Shown one piece after another: positions 1 through 5,584 of a stretch of 5,605 nt of DNA. This stretch comes from Firmicutes bacterium UBA5499 (GTDB taxonomy: Bacteria; Bacillota; DTU084), in the NCBI GenBank assembly GCA_002426275.1, contig DIPB01000033.1, positions 418-6,022 of the forward strand, read 5' to 3'. The translations under genes were made by a program, and so were the position numbers. The notes beneath the pieces are model-generated. The model made no database searches, was not told the DNA's origin, and worked only from the letters and a program-made list of their open reading frames with translations. The stretch's first letter is position 1. Every line of letters begins with the position of its first letter.

Positions 1-715
1 TGGCATTACCGCGGCGGATCCCTATTTGTTTCAAAACGCTCCGTTTATCCTCACGCCTGGCTCGGACGTTTCTTCTCAAACCATAGCTTATGTCCAGCAG
101 CTGGTAAGCAAGACCGGAGCGGTTCCCATTAGCCTTTCCGCCCAGCGGCACGATCAGATCGTGGGGATGGTCAGTCACCTGCCGCACTTGTGCGCAGTGG
201 CGCTGCTGAACACCATTGCTGGCTTTGAAGATAAGGATCTAGCCTTGACGCTTGCGGCAGGTGGCTTTTGTGATCTCACCCGGGTAGCCAGCGGCAGCCC
301 CAAGCTGTGGCGGGAGATTTTGGGCAGCAATCGCTGGGTGGCAGCCTCCCTCGTCGGCCGGCTGCAAAAGTCTTTACAGGCTCTAAAAGAGCTTTTGGAA
401 CAGGGAGAACTCTCCGGACTGGAAGCGCTCCTGGCTGACGCGCAAAAAACCCGCAGTTTGCTGCCTCTGCGCAGAAAGGGCCTCCTGGGCTCAAGTTTTC
501 AGTTGGTATTGTCGCTGCCGGACGAACCCGGTTCTTTGGCTGCTGTCACCGGGCTTCTGGCGGAAAAAGAGATCAATATTCAGGATTTGGAGATCTTGCG
601 GATTCGAGAAGGGGAAGGGGGAACTGTGAGAGTGAGCTTTCGCGATCAGAACGCCCAAGAGGCTGCCCGCGGTATTCTGGCGGCTGCCGGCTTTCAGCCT
701 CTCCGCCAGGAATGA
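1..715 (+). CDS. tyrA: Prephenate dehydrogenase with C-terminal ACT domain (3' part, cut at left edge)
   Basis: This is the C-terminal two thirds of prephenate dehydrogenase, a cytosolic enzyme that oxidatively decarboxylates prephenate to 4-hydroxyphenylpyruvate with NAD+ on the way to tyrosine. The reading frame is already open at base 2 and begins inside a family-typical stretch (GITAADPYLF, then ILTPG). The TTG at 26 is therefore internal, and the N-terminal NAD-binding Rossmann fold, roughly 130 residues, lies outside the window. Visible landmarks are RHDQIVGMVSHLPH (about 146-187), which contains the substrate-pocket histidines of the helical dimerisation domain, and AAGGFCDLTRVASGSPKLW (about 254-310). 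From about 494 to 700 there is an ACT domain (LSLPDEPGSLAAVTGLL, then EINIQDLEI). ACT domains on Gram-positive TyrA proteins usually mediate feedback by an aromatic amino acid, so tyrosine inhibition is likely, though this is inferred. The stop codon overlaps the aroA start. The assignment is firm; the specificity (prephenate versus arogenate) is by family only. Confidence 0.95.
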   Translation, partial: GITAADPYLFQNAPFILTPGSDVSSQTIAYVQQLVSKTGAVPISLSAQRHDQIVGMVSHLPHLCAVALLNTIAGFEDKDLALTLAAGGFCDLTRVASGSPKLWREILGSNRWVAASLVGRLQKSLQALKELLEQGELSGLEALLADAQKTRSLLPLRRKGLLGSSFQLVLSLPDEPGSLAAVTGLLAEKEINIQDLEILRIREGEGGTVRVSFRDQNAQEAARGILAAAGFQPLRQE

Positions 716-2013
716 ACGCGCAAGTTACGCCAAGCCGGCCTTGGCGCTTTGAAGCCCACGTTCCCGCAGATAAATCAATTACGCACAGGGCCTTAATTTT
801 AGGCGCCGTCAGCCAGGGACAGACAGTGGTGAGGGGAGCTCTCCCCAGCCGCGATTGCCTGGCCACAGCTAAGATTCTCCGGCAATTGGGGATTGATCTC
901 GACTGGAGAAGCGACAATACCGTGCTCGTGCGCGGAGGTAAACTTCAGGAGAGCGGAGACGTTTTGGATTGCCAAAACAGCGGCACCACCATGCGCCTTT
1001 TCAGCGGCCTACTGGCAGGACAGAGCTTCTTCAGCGTGCTCTCCGGCGACAACTCATTGCGCCAAAGGCCTATGGCGCGTGTGCTTCGGCCCTTGAAAGC
1101 CATGGGAGGACAGCTTTTCGGCAGGCGCGGCAATCAATATCCTCCCCTGGCCATCGTGGGCAGGCAGCTGGCTGGCATCTCCTACCAGCTCCCTGTGGCA
1201 AGCGCCCAGCTGAAAAGCGCGCTGCTTCTGGCCGGGCTATTTGCCAAAGGAAAAACCGTCGTCACGGAACCGATCCCCAGCAGGGATCACACAGAGCGGA
1301 TGCTCAAGGATTTCGGCGCAGCCATCAGCAGAGAGGGGAAAAACATTGCCATAGAGGCAGCCGGCGCTCTTCGGGGCAGGGAGATTGCAGTGCCTGGAGA
1401 TTTTTCTTCAGCAGCCTTTCTCATAGCCGGCGCTTTACTCATCCCAGGCTCTAGGATTCTCTTGCGCGATGTGGGCGTCAACCCCACAAGATCTGCCTTC
1501 CTGACGGTTCTGCAGCGGATGGGAGCTAAAATCAGAGTCCAAAACCAACGCTCTTTCGGCTCCGAGGAGGTGGCAGATCTGGAGGTGGAAACAAGCGAAC
1601 TGCGCGGCACGGAAGTGCGGGGGGAAAGCGTTCCCCTGTTCATAGACGAACTTCCGGTTTTAGCAGCAGTCGCCACAGCTGCCGCAGGCACCACCGCCAT
1701 CCGGGATGCTGCCGAATTGCGGGTGAAAGAGTCTGATCGCATCGGAGCCATGGTCTTGGGGCTCAGGCGCTTGGGCGTCGAGACAGAAGAATTGCCCGAT
1801 GGACTTGTGATTGAAGGCGGTAAGCCTTTGCACGGCGCCCAGGTTGATTCCTTCGGCGATCACAGGATCGCGATGGCCATGGCCGTGGCTGCGCAGCGGG
1901 CTGAAGGGGTTACCACTATTCAAGATGCGGAATGCGTGGAGATTTCCTTTCCCAACTTTTGGCAGTTATTTGCCAATAAAAATGAAATAAAGCAGGAAAA
2001 GCTGAAATTATGA
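712..2013 (+). CDS. aroA: 3-phosphoshikimate 1-carboxyvinyltransferase (EPSP synthase)
   Basis: EPSP synthase transfers the enolpyruvyl group of PEP to shikimate 3-phosphate, the sixth step of the shikimate pathway, in the cytosol. The 433-residue length is normal. Key sites are all visible: PADKSITHRA (18-27, with the phosphate-binding Lys21), NSGTTMRL (89-96), GDNSLRQRPM (112-121), SAQLK (164-168), RDHTE (191-195), NPTR (257-260), Asp312 in PLFIDELP (the probable catalytic base, equivalent to E. coli Asp313), KESDR (339-343) and GDHRIAMA (382-389). The pattern SAQLK plus NSGTT followed by Arg-Leu (no Pro at the E. coli Pro101 position) resembles the Bacillus-like EPSP synthases more than the E. 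coli type. The ATG overlaps the tyrA stop as ATGA. Only a weak AGGA abuts the start, so translation probably depends on ribosomes finishing tyrA. About 14 Lys-rich residues encoded by AT-rich DNA extend beyond the last conserved block (ISFPNFWQLF). Confidence 0.97.
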   Translation: MNAQVTPSRPWRFEAHVPADKSITHRALILGAVSQGQTVVRGALPSRDCLATAKILRQLGIDLDWRSDNTVLVRGGKLQESGDVLDCQNSGTTMRLFSGLLAGQSFFSVLSGDNSLRQRPMARVLRPLKAMGGQLFGRRGNQYPPLAIVGRQLAGISYQLPVASAQLKSALLLAGLFAKGKTVVTEPIPSRDHTERMLKDFGAAISREGKNIAIEAAGALRGREIAVPGDFSSAAFLIAGALLIPGSRILLRDVGVNPTRSAFLTVLQRMGAKIRVQNQRSFGSEEVADLEVETSELRGTEVRGESVPLFIDELPVLAAVATAAAGTTAIRDAAELRVKESDRIGAMVLGLRRLGVETEELPDGLVIEGGKPLHGAQVDSFGDHRIAMAMAVAAQRAEGVTTIQDAECVEISFPNFWQLFANKNEIKQEKLKL

Positions 2014-2048
2014 CGAAGTATTGAAAACGTGAGGGTAAATAATTCGGT

Positions 2049-2714
2049 ATGCAGATTGCAATTGATGGCCCTGCAGGTTCCGGGAAGAGCACGGTGGCCC
2101 GTCAGGTGGCGCAAGAGTTGGGTTTTTTATATATCGACACTGGCGCCATGTACCGGGCTTTGACGCTGAAAGCGTTGCGGGAGGGCATTTCCCTTGCCGA
2201 TGAAGCGGCGATAGCTGCGCTTTTGTCCCGCAGCCGGCTGGAACTGCTTCCAGGTGAAGCCACAACCGTTCTGCTGGATGGAGAGGATGTAAGCGCGCAG
2301 ATCCGGCTGCCTGACGTCAACCGCGGAGTTTCAGACGTGGCTGCTTTGCCAGCGGTGCGGCGGCAGTTGGTGAGCCTGCAACAGCGGTTGGCAAAAGGCG
2401 ATGTGGTGATGGATGGCAGGGATATCGGCACTGTGGTCTTGCCGCAAGCTGAAGTCAAAGTGTTCTTGACCGCCAGCTTGCAAGAGCGGGCCGCGCGGCG
2501 GGCAAAGGAACTGTGGGCACGGGGAATAGACCTTTCCCTGCGGGAGCTTGAAGCGCAATTGGCTTTGCGCGATCAATTGGATGAAAACCGTGAGGTTGGA
2601 CCGCTTCGCAGGGCTTCGGACGCGTACCTTCTGGACACTACTGAGCTCACCATAGAGCAAGCGGTGGTTGAAATCATCTCATTATACCGGAAGGCAATTG
2701 TCCAAAAGGTCTAA
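2049..2714 (+). CDS. cmk: (d)CMP kinase (cytidylate kinase)
   Basis: Cytidylate kinase phosphorylates CMP and dCMP to the diphosphates with ATP in the cytosol. It recycles CMP released by RNA decay and by phospholipid synthesis. The 221 residues match the family length. The P-loop GPAGSGKST is at 7-15, the nucleotide-binding YIDTGAMYRA at 28-37, the NMP-binding insert at about 60-115 (VSDVAALPAVRRQLV), VVMDGRDIGTVVLP at 119-132, VKVFLTAS at 136-143, RAARRAKEL (the LID Arg cluster) at 147-155, and RDQLDENREVGPLRRASDA at 174-192. The ATG gives the canonical N terminus MQIAIDGP, and an in-frame TAA three codons upstream rules out a longer start. The best ribosome binding site, GAGG within GTGAGGGT (2029-2036), is 14 nt from the ATG, rather far, so initiation may be modest or coupled. 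The gene follows aroA by 35 nt and is followed by plsC after 12 nt. Confidence 0.97.
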   Translation: MQIAIDGPAGSGKSTVARQVAQELGFLYIDTGAMYRALTLKALREGISLADEAAIAALLSRSRLELLPGEATTVLLDGEDVSAQIRLPDVNRGVSDVAALPAVRRQLVSLQQRLAKGDVVMDGRDIGTVVLPQAEVKVFLTASLQERAARRAKELWARGIDLSLRELEAQLALRDQLDENREVGPLRRASDAYLLDTTELTIEQAVVEIISLYRKAIVQKV

Positions 2715-2726
2715 GGTGGGGGACAG
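2713..2726 (+). promoter_or_regulatory. Ribosome binding site of plsC, overlapping the cmk stop codon
   Basis: The last two bases of the cmk TAA begin AAGGTGGGGGA. AAGGTGG differs from the ideal AAGGAGG at one base, and its AGGTG core is 8 nt from the plsC ATG. The placement fixes the plsC start and suggests that ribosomes leaving cmk are handed to plsC. Confidence 0.75.
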
Positions 2727-3341
2727 ATGTTTTATCGGATAGCGCTTTGGTTTGCAAAAATGTTGTTCCTAGTTTATTTCAGGCTTCAAGTGGAAGGCAA
2801 AGAAAACATTCCCCAACACGGCGGCGCAGTGATCGCGGCAAATCATGCCAGCTACCTGGATCCGCCTGCCGTGGGCGTTGCTATGCCTCGCAAACTGAAT
2901 TTTATGGCCAAAGAAGAGTTATTCCGAATTCCTGTGCTGGCACCTCTCATTAGGCTTTTGGGAGCATTTCCGGTTCGCCGCCTGTCGGGAGATCGCACAG
3001 CGATAACTCATGCCTTAACGCTCCTCAGTCTTGGCCAACTGATGGGCATTTTCCCCCAGGGAAGGCGAGCTAGCAATGACGATCTCTCCTTCCGTGGGGG
3101 CGCAGTTTTTTTGGCCTTAAAAGCTCGGGTACCGCTCATTCCAGTGGCTATACTGGGAAGCGATCGGGCGTGGGGGAGTGACAGAAAATTTCCCAGGCCC
3201 AAAAAGCTCAGAGTAAAAATAGGCAAGCCCATTTATCTGCCGCTGCTTGATCCCCCAAACCGTCAAAGACAGATGGCAGAAGCCAATGACAAGCTGCGGG
3301 CGGCCATGAGAGAGCTTTTAAAAGAGGATCTTCCAGGATGA
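2727..3341 (+). CDS. plsC: 1-acyl-sn-glycerol-3-phosphate acyltransferase family protein (PlsC-like)
   Basis: A member of the glycerophospholipid acyltransferase family. The expected role is acylation of lysophosphatidic acid to phosphatidic acid at the inner face of the membrane. At 204 residues it is typical of the compact Clostridia/Bacillus enzymes. A hydrophobic amphipathic stretch at about 5-20 (IALWFAKMLFLVYF) may dip into the membrane. Motif I is NHASYLD (39-45) with the catalytic His40 and Asp45. Motif II is GAFPVRR (79-85). Motif III is FPQGRRA (109-115), where the family norm is FPEGTRS, so the usual Glu is Gln111. Motif IV is VPLIPVAIL (135-143). The C terminus is basic then amphipathic (KKLRVKIGKPIYLP, 159-172). 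The position between cmk and ispH-S1 is a familiar neighbourhood in Clostridia. Substrate preference (lysophosphatidate versus another lysophospholipid) cannot be read from the sequence, and the altered motif III keeps that open. Confidence 0.92.
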   Translation: MFYRIALWFAKMLFLVYFRLQVEGKENIPQHGGAVIAANHASYLDPPAVGVAMPRKLNFMAKEELFRIPVLAPLIRLLGAFPVRRLSGDRTAITHALTLLSLGQLMGIFPQGRRASNDDLSFRGGAVFLALKARVPLIPVAILGSDRAWGSDRKFPRPKKLRVKIGKPIYLPLLDPPNRQRQMAEANDKLRAAMRELLKEDLPG

Positions 3342-3412
3342 GTTTCTAATAATTAGTTTGAAACCCTCATATTTCGGACAAGTTAGCAAAAACTAAACAA
3401 GGAGGTGGGTTG
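3342..3412 (+). other. AT-rich leader between plsC and ispH-S1 with small inverted repeats
   Basis: This is the largest gap in the window. It contains no plausible ORF. Three inverted repeats are visible: CTAAT/ATTAG around one base (3346-3350 and 3352-3356), GTTTC/GAAAC enclosing it (3342-3346 and 3360-3364), and TTAGTTT/AAACTAA (3353-3359 and 3390-3396), which ends just before the ribosome binding site. The first and third share bases and cannot form together. A TTGAAA at 3358-3363 resembles a -35 box, but no convincing -10 follows at 16-18 nt. It could be a processing site, a weak internal promoter or a control leader; none of these is demonstrated. Confidence 0.35.
3399..3407 (+). promoter_or_regulatory. 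Perfect Shine-Dalgarno site of ispH-S1
   Basis: AAGGAGGTG is fully complementary to the 16S rRNA 3' end and is the strongest ribosome binding site in the window. GGAGG (3401-3405) lies 4 nt before a first TTG (3410) and 7 nt before a second TTG (3413). The second spacing is closer to optimal and gives the family-typical N terminus MRVTVA, so 3413 is preferred as the start. Confidence 0.85.
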
Positions 3413-5545
3413 TTGCGCGTCACGGTAGCTCAGCACGCAGGGTTCTGCTTTGGGGTAGAGCGGGCGATGAAGATGGCGATGGAGGAACTGGACGGTCATC
3501 CCCTGTACTGCCTTGGCCAATTGATACATAATCCTCAGATTGTGAAGTTGCTTGCTGATAAAGGGTTACAAGTAATCGAGAATCTGGAGGAAACCTCTGG
3601 CGGTACCTTAATCGTTCGTTCCCACGGTTTGTCGAAAGATGTGATCAGAGCGGCTGAGGATCGTGGCTTGCGAGTGGTAGACGCGACTTGTCCTTTTGTG
3701 AGCAGAGCGCAGAAACTGGCATCCCAGCTGGTTTCCCAAGGATATCAGGTGATTTTGGTAGGAGACCCTGATCATCCGGAGGTTTGCGCCATAGTTGGCT
3801 CAGCGGGCGGGGAGGTAATAGTGGCAAGCTCTCCTGACATGCTGAGACAGCTGAAGGTGAAGCCTGTAGTTGGGCTTTTAGCACAAACAACTCAGGACTT
3901 AGCCAATTTCAAAGCCTGTGCCGACGTCTTAATAGACGAAGCGCGAGAGCTGCGAGTTTATAACACGATTTGTACAGCCACAGAAAAAAGAATGGCTGCC
4001 GCAATTGAATTGGCTGAATCTGTCCAGCTGATGCTGGTAATTGGGGGAAAGAACAGCGCCAATACAAAGCGGTTGGCCCAGGTTTGTCGAGCTACTGGTG
4101 TTCCCACATATCATATTGAAACTGAGGCCGAATTGGATCCAGACTGGTTTTCAGGGATAGAACATGTTGGGGTTACAGCCGGAGCATCGACGCCCAAATG
4201 GATGATCGAGGGGGTAGTGAGGAAAATGATTGAAATTGACGAACAGAAAGATCAGCAGGAAACTGTTGCGGCTGAGCCTCAGCCGCAAGGTGAAGCCACC
4301 GATAAGGAGGTGGCTTCTGTCGGGGAGGCCCCTGCTGAAACAACCCAAACCCAGTCGGCGGAACCCGAGGAATCACACATGGAGTCTCAGGCCTTCCCTA
4401 CAATCAATCAGGGTGACATCATCAAAGGAAAGGTGATTCAGGTTACCGACAATGAGGCCATGGTGGACATCGGGTATAAATCCGAAGGGATAATCCATAA
4501 GGGCGAGCTGGCATACCGGCCTGTGGCATCGGCAGAAGAGCTGCTGAAAGTTGGCGACGAGATCGATGTGTACGTGGAGAAAGTAGACGACGGAGAAGGG
4601 AACCCTGTTTTATCCAAGCGCAAGGCTGACGCAGCTCGCTCTTGGGTAGTGCTGGAAGAAGCATACCACAAAAATGAAGCCATTGAGGCGCCGGTAATTG
4701 AGCGGGTTAAAGGCGGATTGCTAGTGGATGTCGGCGTGCGCGGCTTCGTGCCGGCATCTCAGGTTGATCGCCGCTTTGTGGATAATCTGGAACAGTTTAT
4801 CGGGCAGGTCTGGAAGTTGAAAATACTCGAGATGGATCGGGAACGGAATAATGTGGTGCTCTCCCACAAAGCCGTACTGGACGAGGAGTTTCAGTCCCAC
4901 AAACAAGACGTCTACGATTCCCTGAAGCCCGGCGAGATCGTAGACGGAGAGGTCAAAAGGCTTACGGACTTCGGCGCTTTCATAGATATCGGCGACGGTG
5001 TGGAAGGCCTTTTGCACGTCTCGGAGATGGCCTTCAGCCGCGTGAAACATCCTTCAGATGTGGTCTGCGAAGGCCAGAAGATTAAAGTGATGATTTTGGG
5101 AGTGGATAAAGAACGGGAGCGCATCTCCTTAGGCCTTAAACAGACCTTGCCGGATCCATGGGATCACGTTGCGGAAAAATATCCTGAAGGTTCGCTGGTT
5201 GAAGGCGAGGTAACCAGACTGGTGGACTTTGGCGCTTTTGTGAAACTGGAAGACGGCGTGGAAGGGCTGGTGCATATTTCACAGTTGGCCAATCGTCATG
5301 TGGCAAAACCGGATGAAGTTGTGCACTCCGGAGAACGCGTAAAGGTCAAGGTGCTCTCGGTGGATCCTGAACGTCACCGCATCGGGTTGAGCGTCCGGGA
5401 AGCGGAACAGCCTGCGAAACAACAGACCAAGCCTGAGAACCATAATCATGCAGACAGCGATTATCAGCAGTCTGCACCGGAGGTGACCTTAGGAGATCTG
5501 TTCGGGGATCTGTTTAAGGACCAGAAGGAAGACAAAGATAACTAA
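3413..5545 (+). CDS. ispH: Bifunctional HMBPP reductase (IspH) / four-domain S1 RNA-binding protein
   Basis: A 710-residue fusion. Residues 1 to about 275 are IspH (LytB), the iron-sulfur enzyme that reduces HMBPP to IPP and DMAPP, the last step of the MEP isoprenoid pathway. The three cluster cysteines are Cys12 (AGFCFGV), Cys93 (DATCP) and Cys187 (NTICTAT). Substrate-site residues His39 (LIHNP), His71 (RSHG), His121 and Glu123 (DHPEV), TT at 159-160, NSAN at 214-217 and Ser259 (TAGASTP) are present, so the enzyme half looks intact. A Glu/Gln/Ala/Thr-rich linker covers about 276-331. Four S1 (OB-fold) domains follow at about 332-402, 420-486, 505-577 and 591-662. The third and fourth are the most canonical (DFGAF, then GVEGLLHVS or GVEGLVHIS). 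The acidic tail ends in GDLFGDLFKDQKED. The S1 part resembles the four-domain S1-like proteins of low-GC Gram-positives, probably binding mRNA or ribosomes. The fusion is a known architecture in Clostridia. Translation starts at TTG; 3410 is the alternative. Confidence 0.95.
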   Translation: MRVTVAQHAGFCFGVERAMKMAMEELDGHPLYCLGQLIHNPQIVKLLADKGLQVIENLEETSGGTLIVRSHGLSKDVIRAAEDRGLRVVDATCPFVSRAQKLASQLVSQGYQVILVGDPDHPEVCAIVGSAGGEVIVASSPDMLRQLKVKPVVGLLAQTTQDLANFKACADVLIDEARELRVYNTICTATEKRMAAAIELAESVQLMLVIGGKNSANTKRLAQVCRATGVPTYHIETEAELDPDWFSGIEHVGVTAGASTPKWMIEGVVRKMIEIDEQKDQQETVAAEPQPQGEATDKEVASVGEAPAETTQTQSAEPEESHMESQAFPTINQGDIIKGKVIQVTDNEAMVDIGYKSEGIIHKGELAYRPVASAEELLKVGDEIDVYVEKVDDGEGNPVLSKRKADAARSWVVLEEAYHKNEAIEAPVIERVKGGLLVDVGVRGFVPASQVDRRFVDNLEQFIGQVWKLKILEMDRERNNVVLSHKAVLDEEFQSHKQDVYDSLKPGEIVDGEVKRLTDFGAFIDIGDGVEGLLHVSEMAFSRVKHPSDVVCEGQKIKVMILGVDKERERISLGLKQTLPDPWDHVAEKYPEGSLVEGEVTRLVDFGAFVKLEDGVEGLVHISQLANRHVAKPDEVVHSGERVKVKVLSVDPERHRIGLSVREAEQPAKQQTKPENHNHADSDYQQSAPEVTLGDLFGDLFKDQKEDKDN
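4367..4381 (+). promoter_or_regulatory. Candidate internal ribosome binding site and ATG for a free S1 protein
   Basis: Inside the fusion gene, GAGGA (4367-4371) is followed after 7 nt by an in-frame ATG (4379-4381, Met323). This lies in the disordered-looking linker, about 10 residues before the first S1 domain. Initiation here would give a 388-residue protein of four S1 domains starting MESQAFPTINQGDI, about the size of the stand-alone four-domain S1 homologue of Bacillus. The signal and spacing are seen in the sequence; use as a start is inferred. Confidence 0.35.
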
Positions 5546-5550
5546 AAATA

Positions 5551-5574
5551 GAGGCCAGGCAAAAGCCTGGCCTC
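5551..5574 (-). terminator. Perfect GC-rich hairpin with T-tract on the minus strand (possibly bidirectional)
   Basis: GAGGCCAGGC (5551-5560), loop AAAA, GCCTGGCCTC (5565-5574) forms an uninterrupted 10-bp stem 5 nt after the ispH-S1 stop. Read leftward, the stem is followed by TATTTTTA (5550-5543), the layout of an intrinsic terminator for a gene entering from the right. Read rightward, it is followed by CGTCGCAAAG with no T-run, so for ispH-S1 it would be a weak terminator or a 3'-end-protecting stem. The A-rich bases just before the stem cannot pair with any T-tract after it. Confidence 0.7.
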
Positions 5575-5584
5575 CGTCGCAAAG

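Noticed and set aside
26..28. TTG at 26 as the true start of the first gene
   Set aside because: The frame is open to the window edge and upstream codons read GITAADPY, matching the interior of prephenate dehydrogenase, so the gene is cut by the window.
573..917. 114-codon minus-strand frame across the tyrA/aroA junction
   Set aside because: It overlaps the ACT domain and the aroA N terminus, both strongly conserved, and its translation resembles no known protein.
969..1454. 161-codon open frame on the + strand inside aroA
   Set aside because: It lies wholly within the well-supported aroA frame, has no recognisable domain, and its His/Arg/Gln-rich composition is typical of a shifted frame.
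1287..1751. 154-codon open frame on the minus strand opposite aroA
   Set aside because: Ser/Arg-rich antisense shadow of the conserved EPSP synthase core, with no family resemblance.
2021..2043. TTGAAA and AATAAT as a promoter for cmk
   Set aside because: The boxes are only about 11 nt apart, and a start from that -10 would fall at the cmk ATG, leaving no room for a ribosome binding site.
3358..3390. TTGAAA as the -35 box of an ispH-S1 promoter
   Set aside because: The sequence 16-18 nt downstream (around AGTTAG/GTTAGC) is a poor -10, so it is mentioned only as a possibility in the leader entry.
4931..5290. Similar DNA in the third and fourth S1 domains as a recent duplication
   Set aside because: The two 34-residue segments (from 4931 and from 5189) share about 21 residues, the level expected between canonical S1 domains in any S1 protein; the nucleotide match follows from this.
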